A DNA stretch of 64,000 bases from Floccularia luteovirens (taxonomy: Eukaryota; Basidiomycota; Agaricomycetes; Agaricales; Squamanitaceae). Every line of letters starts with the position of its first letter. Positions within the stretch are counted from its first letter, which is position 1. The notes under the pieces were generated by a model that was given only the letters and a program-made list of their open reading frames with translations, had not been told where the DNA came from and did not search any database. The DNA lies in assembly GCA_009739215.1 (NCBI GenBank), contig VSJF01000004.1, positions 62,001-126,000 of the forward strand. The letters are read 5' to 3'. The position numbers and the translations under genes were made by a program. Of this stretch, positions 36,615 to 48,399 are shown in pieces.

Positions 36615-39147
36615 ATGGCTACACACCCTGTCAAGAAGATTACCGAGAAGGCTTCAGAGGGTATTGACGAAGAAAAATCCTCCCACTCGGATGACCTCCA
36701 TAGTATCATCGAGGGATCCGAAGGAGTCACCCAGCACGAATTCGAGACCTTGAGACATGTATCTGATCACTTTCCCTACTCTGCTTGGCTAGTTGTTATA
36801 GTAGAATTTGCTGAACGGTTTGTTTGTCAATATCTCTTTCAAATTTGAGTGTAACTTCATTTTGTGATAGATGGACCTACTTTGGTACTACGAACATTTA
36901 TAACAACTACATTCGTGCACCTCTACCGCGTGGTTCCACGGATGGTCGGGTGTTGCCCATGGATCGACTTATTGGTGTTGCTGGAGCATTGGGGAGGGGT
37001 CAAGAAACTTCGTTCGCTATTCGTGAGTTTTGTCATGTTTCATTTCAAACTAACTGACAATTGAGCTTTAGGCACTGTAGGTAACTTACTTAGCCTTGCC
37101 GAGCTGATCTTTAAAAAAATATTTCTAGTTTAACACTTTCTTTGTTTACATCACTCCATGGATTGGGGGTATCATTGCCGATACTCTCTGGGGACGTTAC
37201 AAAACAATCATGATTTTCTCACTTGTTTGCTTGTTGGTATTTTCCTGTTCATTTTTCGAGCAAACTTATCAGTATCCTCAGAGCTGGACATATTATTTTG
37301 GTTGGATCTGCTTCACCCGCTGCGATCGCAAAACCGGACGTCTCTCTTGGGTTGCTCATTGTAGCAATCGTCGTCATGGGCCTAGGGGCGGGGTAAATTC
37401 TATTTATGGACCATTTAGACATGCCATTAAATCCAAATTCGTAGAGCCATCAAAGCGAACGTTTCGCCTATGATCGCTGAACAATACACAGGGAAAATGC
37501 GAAAGGGTAATTTCTTTATTCTATAAAATACCCTTTGCAAGGTGTTTATCCAGTTTACTTAGAAACTCTATCTTCCGGGGAAGTCGTCATCAGATCACCT
37601 GCAGTTACGATTCAAAGCGTGTACCTCTGTATGTTATTTTATACTGGCAACAATGAGACTTCTGCTCACGATCAGCAGGGTTCTATGCTGCAATTAACTT
37701 TGGGTCTTGTGGCGCTATCTCCGCTTCTTTCCTTGCCCGCGACCATGGATATTGGTCTGCATACCTTGTCCCGACTTGCATATTTGTGCTGGTACCATTG
37801 GCCCTGTTCTTTGGACGAAACGCATATGTTGTAACTCCTCCTCGCGGTTCCGTTCTTTTGGAGGTCAGTTTTCTCGCCTGTGCTGGGATCTTTGTTGTCG
37901 CTTAATCTGTGTGCCAGACTCTTCGTGTAATTTCTACTGCGTTGGGTCCTCGATGGTCTCTCAATCCCATAAGGACGATTAGGGCTATTCGCGCAAAGGA
38001 CTTCTGGGACCCTGCTAAACCAAGTTAGTGTCATTCTTTATTTGGTGATTCCTCGGTTCTTAGTGAATGTCTAGGCTTCTATGAGAAAGGAAGGATCCCC
38101 GAAAAGATCACATGGGACGACGAATTTGTTGGCGAAGTTGCTAGGACTCTCAATGCTTGCTTAGTTTTCCTTTTCTTCCCGTTCTTCTGGTTATGTTCGT
38201 GCGCATATTATCAAGTGAATTCGATTCTGACATGTTACTATAGGCTACTCTCAAATTGACGGTAATTTAGGAACTATGGCGGCTGCTATGACTTTACATG
38301 GCACACCTAATGATCTTATTCAGTAAGTTACTTTCATCAGTAGAAATTGCTGTCAGACTTACAAGCTCGCATACAGAAACTTCAACCCTATCAGCATCAT
38401 CGTCATGATCCCTATATTTGACTTCATAATCTATCCATTTTTGCGGAAGAAGGGAATCAATTTCACGCCAATTAAACGCATATATGCTGGTTTCTTGGTT
38501 GCTGGTCTGGGTGAGTGTATTGCAGGTAAACTGCTGAAATCTGAAAAGCTAATCATATGTGGGTCTTAGCCATGGTCTACGCAGCTGTTGTACAACATTA
38601 TCTCTACGAACTCTCACCTTGCCATGATCTCAAGCCCTCAGAATGTGAAACTGCAGAAAAAACACCCAACCCTGCTCCACTTAATGTCTGGATCATTGTT
38701 GGGCCATACATCCTTGTTGGTATGGCTGAGATTTTTGCATCAATCAATTCTTTGGAATATGCATTCACTAAGGTAAACCATTTCTTCACATCCTGGTTAT
38801 ATTCGATTTTGTTCCTAAACCACGTTGTATAACAGGCACCACAGCGCATGAAGTCTGTCGTCATGGCTTTCTCCCAATTCCAAAACGCACTCTCGTCGGC
38901 ATTAAACTTCGCTTTGGTTGCAGTGAACGTTGAGCCCAAGTTCACGTGGCTGTTCGGGTCATTTGCTGTGACTGCATGGGTTGTTGGAACGATATTTTTC
39001 ATTGTGTGAGTGGTGATCTCTGCTGCTTTATGTCTGGAGATTTTACAACATGTATACAGATTCCGTGACCTTGACAGGCGTGAGGCAGAACTCAATGCTA
39101 TTGGTAAAGGTGATCGTGCCGGCTTTAAAGATGAAGTATTATCGTGA
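36615..39147 (+). CDS. Proton-coupled oligopeptide transporter, POT/PTR2 family, copy 2 (intact)
   Basis: Same 15-exon structure as copy 1. The first exon is 36615-36817 (12 bases shorter) and the micro-exon is 37072-37076. All junctions I checked keep frame; expected length is 598 residues. It carries EFAERWTYFG (ExxER motif), FYAAINFGS, GNLGTMAAAMTLHG and a long extracellular loop with Cys and Pro near the C-terminal helices (ELSPCHDLKPSECETAEKTP). It takes up small peptides with protons. Amino-acid differences from copy 1 are few and mostly conservative, so the duplication is fairly recent. It points toward the WW/TM gene on the other strand, 220 bases away. Confidence 0.9.
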
Positions 39148-39367
39148 ATTATAACGGCCGGTTCTTGAGCTCTGGGCTGCATTAAATTATCGCATGTCAC
39201 AACAAATGTAGTGGTAATATTACGTTTCTAGCAGTATCTCGTCATACGTCATGAATGGCTTTGTACAATAATATTAAAATGATGTGCATAAATCCTATCA
39301 TGGCAGCATTTTTTTTTACAAATATAGATACAGGCAACCACATCACAAAAGATATCTCATTCTTTGA

Positions 39368-42300
39368 TCATCTGCGGAGAAGGAGAAGAGAGGTGGTCAA
39401 CATGCCTGCAAGTGCACCGAGAACCCCAACCACGGTCCATTTAGTGTAATCGTCAAATGGGCTTCCTGATGGATCAGAAACGCTAACCCCACGGACCGAA
39501 TATAGCACTATGCCAGTAGTGAAACCGATCAAAGAATATGCCAAACAGACTAGAGGCAAAGAAAATATGATGGATCGTTTCTGAATAGTATTAATTAGAT
39601 TTGACAGTTTCACTAATTAATGAATCGGAAATATCGTACCGAAAGTGCTAATCCCTGAATTCCTACATAGGATATTGGCCTTTCCATATCGGCCTTAAAC
39701 TTGAAGACAGAAATAATCGTCGACGCCATTGCGAATGATGCGAAGAGTATTGCCACAAGCCCCGCAATACGCGCGACACTGTCCAAGCCTGGCAAAGAAA
39801 GGAAGGTTACAGATGCACTTAAGACAATCGCAGCCTTCCAGATACAGGACTAAGGAACGTGCGAGAAATAGATAAATGCTTTCACTTACCATCAAACAAG
39901 TGCATGCACCAATCATCAAGAATGGCCCTGCGCTGCGAAGTCCGCTCTCCTCGTCCATCCTGTGATTGCGGGTTCGCTCGATGAACATGTAGGGAATTCC
40001 CAAGCAAACAATGGATATGACGAGATCAACCAGAGCACGGCGGAAAGGACGGCGTCTTGAAGGAAGGCGCAAGTCGTTCGTATTGATATCCTTTGGAAGA
40101 GGTTTATTAGGCCTAAAGTGAGTTTGGCGCCATTGCACTGTGTAATACCATGCTTAGACATGTTCAGGGATTCGTCAGTATTCAGAACTCACCAACTCTA
40201 ATCAGAATCCTTGAAACGATACGGGTTTGGATCCCGAGATCACTGTTGTTCTCTGGGTTTGAAGTTTAGTGAACGTGTATACCTAAAGTTGTGCAAAAAT
40301 ATTACCTCCTGAGAATGAGCGAAGCAAACTCATGAGCTCTTGACACTCTTCCTGGGTGAACGGAGCAGAAAAAGCTCTTTGGGATGGAAGTAGACGATCT
40401 GAACGATAAGATCATGTTTAGAGCAAATACCATGAAGTCGAATACTATGTAACGTACCAGTCCAGGCCCATGTCAGAGCATCCATAGCTTCAGTCTTCGC
40501 TTTTGTGGGAAGACTAGAGTGTGCGGGGTGGGATTCCATGAAAGACCAGTATCGGTATTCCATGTCTAGTTCTGAGCAAACAAATCGGTTAGTAACCGTG
40601 AATCGACTAAATCCAAGTGATACACCCACGATCATCCACATTAGTTCTCTTCCCCTTTCCGTCCTGCGTCCAATCAAGGATTACAGTCCTCGCATGATGA
40701 TCAACCCAGCATCTAGCAGGGACAAAACCACGCTTATTCGTTCCAATATCCCGAAGCCACAACTCTGCGCCAACAGGAGCGCTGTCCTTGTGCTCGTCAA
40801 AGTAAGCAGTTACTGCATGAAGCATCTTTTCAGCACGTAAATTGATATCTGTGGTGATGCGGCGGGTCGGGTGGACGTAGTAAAACGTCCCATCAGGAAG
40901 GTGGTATTCGAGCCAGCCAAGGTCATGGAGTCTGGGCACGACAGAGGAATGCCATGTTGATGAAGACGTATTTGGAGATTGCGGAGACACAGTGACGTGG
41001 TTGAAGGTACTCGGCTGGAGGTATGAGGTGCCCTTGGGTGATTGCAGTAAGGGGCGCCTTTCGCTACGACGGGACCGTTGTTAGCAATGCATATTTTGTA
41101 ATGAGGTATTGACATTACTTACTCAGTCTCAATATTTCTGCTACCAGCGAGGCTTGTAGTGGAGTCTCCGTGATGGATTGACCTTGAACATCATTTATGA
41201 GATATGAAAATGGGAAATGAGAGGAGTATTTTACTGAGATGGAATGACTTCATGGAAAGGTGGCAATGGCATCGAATGCATCGGAGCTGCCATAGACCCT
41301 TGTGGTTCATCACGAGTATTATGGGGCTCGGGCATTTGCTGATGCTGTTCAGCAGCTTCGGGTCTGAGGATATAATTAGCACATATGGTCGGCTGTATTC
41401 CAGGGACATTATACTGACTGAGGCATGCTCATGTATTCAGGCGACACTGTGATTCTGGGCACCAGTGGATCTGCAAATGGATCGTTCATGGGCATACTAG
41501 GGGGGAATATTATAGATCGTCGAAGCGTAAAAAGATGTTCAACTCACCGTCCACCAGCTGCCTCGTTGTTATTAGGTTGCGTGTCCACTTCTCTCGTCTC
41601 GTGTGATGGCATATGTGCAACACCACCCCAAATTTCTTGGTCAGAGTGTATGTCATAGGTAGGTAATGCATAGATGGGAGCAGAAGGGGCGGTGGCAGGC
41701 TGTTCAACTTGCGGCCCAGGCATACCGGGGTAAAATATGCCTAGGTCTCTTGGCCTACTCTCTGCAGGTACTTCTCGTTCGATGGGCGCAGGTTGTGCTT
41801 CCTGTACTTCTTCAACTTGTTCGGTAAATGCGGCTGGTTGGTTTTCCTGCACTGCCTCGACAAATTCAGTAGGAGGTTGCTCAACTGCCTTGGGTTGTTC
41901 CTCTTGCTGCTCAAAGTAAGAAGGGGTACTTTCTATCTTTGGCGGCTCAATGATAGTCGGAATAATTGGTAATTCCCTGGTCACTTGGGGTTCCTCTGGA
42001 TGAATCTCTGCGGAAACAGGTGGTTGATTCGATGTCTGTTCGGTAGCCTGAGGCTCCTCAACGGGCTTAGGCGGTTCAACCGGCGCGTGGATATCCTCAC
42101 TAGCCTCCTTACCCTCCGTAGTCCCTTGGATCGATTCATGACCGGCGGTAGAAGCTGGTTTGGAAGAAAAGGGGTCGACAATAACTTGAGGCTGGGGCAA
42201 CTCTTCTGGCTCATCAGTAAAAGCGCCAGGATTACCAGCTGACGAATCAAGTACAGGAGGGGGAGTATATCCAACAGGGCTGGTTACCTCTTGAATTGGA

Positions 42301-42623
42301 TCCGGACTCTCCGTAGTTACTGCTGGTCCTGCATCATTCGCAGCATCCTGAGCCAAGGGAGAGGGTCCAATTGGTGGCAATTCTGAAGCTGCAGCTTCTC
42401 GGGCAGGAGACTCTGCAATAGGACTGGGGGCACTATGGTGTGCGACAGCAGGTGGCAAAAGAGAAGGCAGAGAAGGCTCATTCCTCAATTTGAGAGAGCT
42501 CGCATCTGCTTCATGGTCTGAAGCGATCGAAGGTGTAGCTGGGCGGGACAGCGTGAGGACTGATGAAGTGCGTCGCATGACGCTGCCCATGCGGGCTGAC
42601 CACTTTGGTTTTGGACTGCTCAT
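39368..42623 (-). CDS. WW-like domain protein with five C-terminal membrane helices
   Basis: Eleven exons, high to low: 41548-42623, 41419-41496, 41235-41363, 41123-41182, 40630-41063, 40458-40571, 40306-40398, 40193-40252, 39890-40137, 39640-39849 and 39368-39580. All keep frame; 904 residues. The first 360 residues are Pro/Glu/Ala-rich and disordered. A WW-like motif (GWLEYHLPDGTFYYVHP) lies at about residues 490-506, followed by ELWLRD, FVPARCWVDH, YRYWSFMESHPAH and PFTQEEC. The last 260 residues hold five membrane helices. This layout occurs in many unnamed agaricomycete proteins; WW domains bind Pro-rich partners. A smaller relative is at 62167-63109. Its 3' end was duplicated together with PTR2 (34359-34640). 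Function unknown. Confidence 0.85.
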
Positions 42624-43517
42624 TGCCGGCTAGAGCGACGTGTATAAGAAAGGAAATAATAAGGGAAAGCTGTGGTGTGATGAGTGGGGTAGACAAAGAC
42701 GATGAGGATATCCATGGTTCGTATTATCTACTAATTGCCAGGTGTTTACGTCGAGGCAAAGCCAGCCAGCCGAAATGTGTACGGGTCGTGATTATCGCAC
42801 GAGTGTGATTCATGGAAAACACGTTCTGCACAGCGAATTATCAACATTCTTGTTGTTACACGTGTAGAGAAAAAAGAATATATTCTATTATGCGTACCCC
42901 GTACAACAGTAACCTTTCTACAGAACCTGCCGGACAAGAAAACTGATAGACTTGTTTCAGGACTTTAAGATTAGACAAGGTTTAGCGTACATGAGGCATA
43001 TCGCAGTATGTTACCACCCCAATAAGGGATCCCTAGCAAACTTTAGGTGGGATTAATATAAGAGGACCTTCATTTGGCTTACCTCGTGGTCTGCCTCGTT
43101 GCAAACATGTTGCATGAGAAACTTGGAAACGTAGGAATAACTTTGCGTTCAATACAGTAGAGTCAGTTTACAAATGAAACCGAAGAATAAGAGTCTGTTT
43201 TGTAGTTCTGATTCGAATGTTGAAAAGAAATAAGAACTTGACAACAATGTTCGGCCCGGAATGTTCCGAAAGTTGGAGAAAGAAACACTTGGATATTTTA
43301 CCTCGAAGAAACAATCCACATTTATCTGTCAAAGGCCTTGTAGCGAGCATACGTGCTTCTTATCCGTCTGAGCCATAATGGAAAAGGATGTGAAATGAAT
43401 ATGTATATTGATTGACTCCCGTCACTCCCGGCTTCGTACACGAGTTCAGATGGATTTGATTCAGCTGACGGAAGGCCAGGGGATCAGCCATGCACTACAC
43501 CCAAAACCACTTCCAGC
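42624..43517. other. Divergent intergenic region
   Basis: There are 894 bases between the WW/TM gene and a plus-strand membrane protein. It is AT-rich and no gene was seen. Confidence 0.4.
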
Positions 43518-44889
43518 ATGCTCATCCATCTCATATGTCTTTCCGCTTCTCTCTATGTCACTACAGTATACGGAATTTCCAATGTCACCATAGACGACCA
43601 GGACTCTTCCATTATCTATTCTCCAGCTGCCAGCTGGGCAAAGAGCGCTCCTAGCACCCTCGACATTGGGGGGTTGCACATGCTCACACAAGATCCAACT
43701 GCGACGGCGACTTTCACTTTCACAGGTTTTCAACACTTTCGCCTATACTTTCTCTGTTAGCGATCCTAATTGAGTCTGTAATTTTCAGGTGTCATGATCT
43801 ATTTTCTTTCTCCACGTTGGCCATATTTGGTGAATACCGCTATCTCGTTGGATTCTGCTCCTGCGACTCTGGTCGATCTTGTAGATCATAATAGCCCAAA
43901 TATTGGACAGGGACCAGAAACTGTGCAGTCAAGTGTCGTGTGGAGTTCGGGTAATTTGACAAATCAACAACACACTCTTGTCATATCCGTTGGTGCTGGT
44001 CAGCCCTATGCTATCGTTGATGCATTAATGTATGGATTCAACCCTTGTGGCCGTCAATTTGTCTACAATCATGCTTTTTTTTGATAGATTCACTACTCTT
44101 GAGCCTAGTGACACTGGGGGAATCACCACTCTCCCACCATCATCTGTGGCGTCAACGTCGTCTACAGTTCCTTCATCAATTACCAGCACAAGTGGTAGAA
44201 CAATAGCCCCCACTACATCGGTTCCAGTCTCTGCGGCTGCTAAGCCACGTGTTCTGCCCGTAGCTCTTGGGACCGTGCTTGGTTTGTTCGGTCTTTTGAT
44301 TCTTGCTCTGATTGTGTGGTTCTTTTGTCGACGTCGTAGCAGACCTGTTTCAGAAGCCTGGACAGTTGAAGGTTCTACTGCCCCACATACTCCACGAACT
44401 GGCTCTGCATTTGACCCTCCATCACCATACATGACTCAGTATACCCAGAGACAAGATGCACACAATTCAAATTATTATCCCTCAATGCCAGGGGGAAGCA
44501 CTAGTCTTTGGCAAGACTCGAGACAGCAATACCAAAACCCTGCTTTTGCATATCCCCAAGTCCACCGTAACGTGGGTGGTCATACGCGACATGCTCGTGG
44601 CCAATCCAACAGTTGGTCTTCTGCGGGGAACAATCATGCATCTAACCGATATACCACTGCGACCAGTAATTTATCAACAATCACAGAGACGTCCACCCCG
44701 ACAATGGGGGATGGAAAAACGCCTCTCGCTAGTTCTCCTGCGTCGCGCCAGTCAGATATTGGATATCAGACTAGTAGCCCAGGAGGTTCAGACAGGCTAC
44801 CCTCTATACCTAGCGATAGCCGGCCTACTTCGTCATATCAGCCATACCCTAATGTTTCAAATGAATACGGCGGAGGTGCTCGGGAATAG
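43518..44889 (+). CDS. Single-pass plasma-membrane protein of unknown function
   Basis: Three exons, 43518-43725, 43789-44029 and 44088-44889, encode 416 residues. A signal peptide covers residues 1-20. The ectodomain begins with NVTIDDQDSSIIYSP, a motif I know from many agaricomycete surface proteins, and includes the block GVMIYFLSP. A Ser/Thr-rich stalk leads to one membrane helix at about residues 205-228 followed by CRRRSR. The cytoplasmic tail is long, Ser/Pro/Gln-rich and probably disordered. The layout resembles fungal wall-stress sensors, but no WSC domain is present. Function unknown. Confidence 0.8.
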
Positions 44890-45213
44890 TACATTGGATA
44901 GCAAAAATACGCATGGGATGTATTCTCGATTCTGATAAATCAAGTCTGTAGAGATGGGTGGTGACTGTCAATAACTTAATGTTTTCGCAATGCATTCTAT
45001 GTATATACAGACCGTATCACTGATAAAATTAAATGTTTTACGAGCAGTCGAGATTTATAGGTACTGTGATGTCATTTTAGACATCAATATACAATTCCTA
45101 GTCCAGATCCCCAGCCAAATACAGATAAATATAACTGTGACCCTGATATAACATCAATCTTCCCCATCATGCATCAATTCCCACCCTAATTACTTACTCC
45201 TTTTATATCTACT
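44890..45213. other. Intergenic region
   Basis: There are 324 bases, AT-rich, between two plus-strand genes. No feature was seen beyond the C/T-rich leader before 45214. Confidence 0.35.
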
Positions 45214-45845
45214 ATGCCAGTATCCCAGGGTGTATTTGTGTCAAAAGCTGCTGCATTGGATCCTGAAGCAGTCAATAAGACTGAAAATACCGTTGATATT
45301 CTTTCAAGCACTAAAAGTGAGAACTCACTTCTTCATACTGTTATTCTTACTAATTACCTCCCAGGGTAATTGCCTGATGTGATCACGACTCCTGTTATCG
45401 AAACAGCAAAAAGTCAGGCACATGTACTTGCAAAAATCCACAGTGGCATTGCCGAAATAAAAGCCACCTTGACCAATTCTCGTATCTCCTTACGTAATCA
45501 TCACTTTTCTGATGACCCCGCAAGGCCTCTCCAGAAAACTGTAAGTTATATCCTCATTCATTTCACTCACTGCCTACTCACATCATTAGATAAATGGCAA
45601 TGGCCATGACTTAGCATTGGCTGTCTGTGGGGCAGCACGGACTCTCTCCTCCTCTTGCAAATTTTCACCCAAATGCCGCTATTGGGACTGTTCCTAATCC
45701 CTGGGACCCCAGAATCGAGCAGTATCAACCAGATGCCATCTTAAAGTTGATAATTTTTTATAATGAGGATTTTGGTATCATACCTGAGGACCCTGCTGAC
45801 ATTAGGAGGCATAAAGTCCGTACTTGGCTTAACGGGTTTCTGTAA
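45214..45845 (+). pseudogene. Broken Mug135-like gene
   Basis: Exons 45214-45316, 45365-45540 and 45590-45845 can be joined. They read MPVSQGVFVSKAAALDPEAV, then AHVLAKIHSGIAEIKA, then NHHFSDDPARPLQKT, then FYNEDFGIIPEDPADIRRHK near the end. The last block resembles the C-terminal motif of fungal Mug135-like proteins (meiotically upregulated); this is from memory and uncertain. The frame is broken twice: an in-frame TAA at 45367-45369 just after the first intron, and an extra base in the G-run at 45629-45632. It may be a pseudogene, or the first intron may be misplaced. Confidence 0.5.
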
Positions 45846-45884
45846 TAGATTACAAAGCATTGATCTGTATCTTCCTTCTTCATT

Positions 45885-46460
45885 ACTTTGTGCTCATCGT
45901 AGACAACAGCATCCAATTAATGTTCTACCTAACCTCGGCGATTGCGTTGTCGTGGGAGTAAGACAATGCCTCATCTGAGCGTCGACGAAGCATTGACAAG
46001 GTTCCTCATCTCTCTCTTCGCCAATCAGGTGCGGATAGTCTAGAGCTTGAGAATCTCATTGCTAGCGAGGTGAACGACTTTCAAAACTTGGGACATGATA
46101 TCATAAGAATACAAGCACACACTTAATAGATGAGGTATGAGTCCTGCAGTTGCCCACATCATGAATCATTAGCTAATTCCTCATTGTTGTGTGGCCAATC
46201 AGTCCAATCTCGTACTTACATACGTCCACGTCGTATACGATCCCTCCCCTTCCCGCCCCAACAGCTAAGTCCATCACCTAACAATCCATCCTCAACACCA
46301 CCCAAAGTCAGGCACGCAAGTCGGAACTCATCTAAATACACCTCGCAATTACCCTATTACTCTCACTTTCACAGAATAACCATACTGGCTCACCCTCAAA
46401 ACGACCCAGTTCAACGGAAAATCCATCATTGCATAACCTTATCTGACAAGTGTAATCATA
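45885..46460 (+). pseudogene. Decayed copy of the gene at 46930-48399
   Basis: The stretch lines up with about 47130-47770, with the same order of landmarks: CGTAGACAACA, a Ser/Arg-rich block, the GATAGTCT.GAGCTTGAGAA block and a GATGAGGTATGAGTCCTGCAG exon/intron edge. Its frame is broken by several stops and indels, and both the N-terminal exon and the far C-terminus are missing. It is a tandem duplicate about 1.25 kb upstream of its source. Confidence 0.7.
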
Positions 46461-46929
46461 CGATGGGTCGAGTATTGAAACTTACAATCAGGTAAGATTA
46501 TCAAAACAATACTGCCTGCACGTGCTTTTATCTGCTTCCCTCACGTTTCGAAAACATTTCTAAACCAAGCAGAGGATTGGTGAAAAGAAGTAAAGATCGA
46601 CTGTGCGATCAAATGAATGCCTTGAAACTGAGAGATAGTACCATAAGGGGAATCCGGATCGTTATAGTTGCAGCATCCTCTAGAATTTATATAGGTGAAA
46701 TATTACGGGTGAGAGCAAAGTACGTACTCTCCAGGCAATGTATTCCATGAGGTTGTGATACGTTCAAAGACTTACAATCACGTGACATTAATTGGTGATC
46801 GGACATGATTGATGTTCCGCAGGCTGTTCAGTGTCTACCGTGGGTTTATCATTCTTGCACTCCTTTTAACCTTGGTCTTCTCCTCAACCAGGTTCAACAA
46901 TCTATCTTTCATTCTCCACTATCAAATAA
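46461..46929. other. Intergenic region
   Basis: There are 469 bases with no gene seen. The last 130 bases are C/T-rich before the ATG at 46930. Confidence 0.35.
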
Positions 46930-48399
46930 ATGCCAGGTCCTGCTGTATACGTTCTTGCCGTAATTGGCACGATAGGTGCTGTTATCGCTTTTAAAGAGGT
47001 CTGCATTCATAATGTTTCAGGGTTAATCTCATTGTACTAACCCTTTAACTCTTCTACAAGTTCGTTTATGAGCCTCATATTGCACCTCGTATTGAGCAAT
47101 GGGCGGCCGAGTTTGTCGAGCAACGTCGTGCTCGTCGTAGACAACAACATCCAATTCCTGTTGTATCCATACCAGTGCGATTGCATCGTCGTGGGAGTAA
47201 AGGCTCGGATGCTACAAATTCGGACAATGATGATGACAGCGCCCCTTCTGGGCAACGACGAGGTGTTCCTCGTCGCTCCCTTCGCCGATCAGGTGTGGAT
47301 AGTCTGGAGCTTGAGAAAATTGTTGCCAGCGAGGTGATTGAAAGGCGCAACTAATGGAGCCGCTAGTAATCAATCCGGCATCAAGGACTCCCAAAACTTG
47401 AGACATCGTAAGAATACAAGCGCTCACATAACGGATGAGGTATGAGTCCTGCAGTTATCTACATTATGAATAATCGGCTAATACTTCGTTGTGTAGCCAA
47501 TCAACTCAATCGCGTACTTACCCATGTCCCCAACACATGTCATATACGATTCCTCGCCGTCATCAACCGCCCCCAGTGCTGTACCATCCCCACCCCAACA
47601 ATCAAGTCCATTACCTAACATTCCACCCCCAACTCCACCAAAGTCACCAACGCAAATACAGCAACCTACACCTACACCATCCATTCCTCCATCCCTCCCA
47701 CAAGTCGAGGCTCCTTCTCCAATACAGTCACACAATTACCCATTACTCTCACTTTCACGGAACTAACGATACTAGCTCATCCCCAACTCCCCTTGCATTT
47801 GGTCACAACAGCGTTCCAAGCCTCTCGCAGTCCTACCCACAGAATATTGATCAAGAAAGCGGCGTGGAACTAGTTTCACCGCCATCTTCCCGTCCAGAGA
47901 CTCCCTTCTCAGTCCTTTCACCATTTTCTGTAAATAGCAATCTGGGATCTCCCTCCCCTCAAATTGTTCCTCACCCACTTTCTCCACGTGCTGTAGTCAG
48001 ACTCCCGCAACCCAGGAATGAAGCTTATACTGCTTTGTTGAGAGAATCGCCTGTTCCCACGTGCACCTTCAACTGCTTCAGAGGTGTTCCACTCGTTCTC
48101 TTCCTCATCATCTTCCCCGTCATCTTCACTGTCCGACTTACCAACTGGAACACAAAACCGTCTTCCAGCAGTGCCAACGAATGCGCCTGCAGATGAAAGC
48201 CGGCCTTTCTAGCTCCTCAAGCACGCTGCAAGTTCCTCCTGCAAATACACACTCGCCTGTATCTCCCGTTTCCCCAACATCACCTCGCTCACCATTCTCA
48301 CAGCATGCAGAGTTATCTGATCTTGACTTTATGTCTGATTTTGATGATGCACGTAGTGACTCTAGCTGGTCAAGCGCGGCTGGACATGTCATACGATGA
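46930..48399 (+). CDS. N-terminally anchored Ser/Pro-rich protein of unknown function
   Basis: Exons 46930-46998, 47061-47333, 47386-47439, 47497-47726, 47776-48060 and probably 48213-48399 give 365 residues. The N-terminal 23 residues form a membrane helix (VYVLAVIGTIGAVIAF) followed by FVYEPHIAPRIEQWAAEF and an Arg-rich region. The rest is Ser/Pro-rich and ends in an acidic block (SDLDFMSDFDDARSD). The intron 47727-47775 is backed by a branch-like CTAAC just before its TAG end. The last join is uncertain: the 152 bases at 48061-48212 read as good Ser-rich protein in another frame, so either this is a long intron or there are two one-base insertions. I have seen the N-terminal part in unnamed agaricomycete proteins; no function is known. 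Confidence 0.6.

Larger units (their letters stand above)
34649..39960. repeat. Tandem duplication, unit 2
   Basis: This is the second unit of the direct repeat described for 29528-34648. It holds the intact PTR2 copy 2, and its right end overlaps the 3' exons of the complete WW/TM gene, so this unit is probably the parental arrangement. The 2 kb before the PTR2 gene contain a 167-codon minus-strand frame (34890-35393) that is not kept open in unit 1 and is therefore not called as a gene. Confidence 0.85.

Noticed and set aside
39850..39889. A frameshift between exons 9 and 10 of the 904-aa WW/TM gene
   Set aside because: Ending the intron at the nearer acceptor (CTTAG) keeps frame and supplies another membrane helix.
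47727..47775. A frameshift at TTTCACGGAACTAACGATACTAG in the 46.9-kb gene
   Set aside because: A normal 49-base intron with a branch-like CTAAC and TAG end restores the frame, so no shift is needed.
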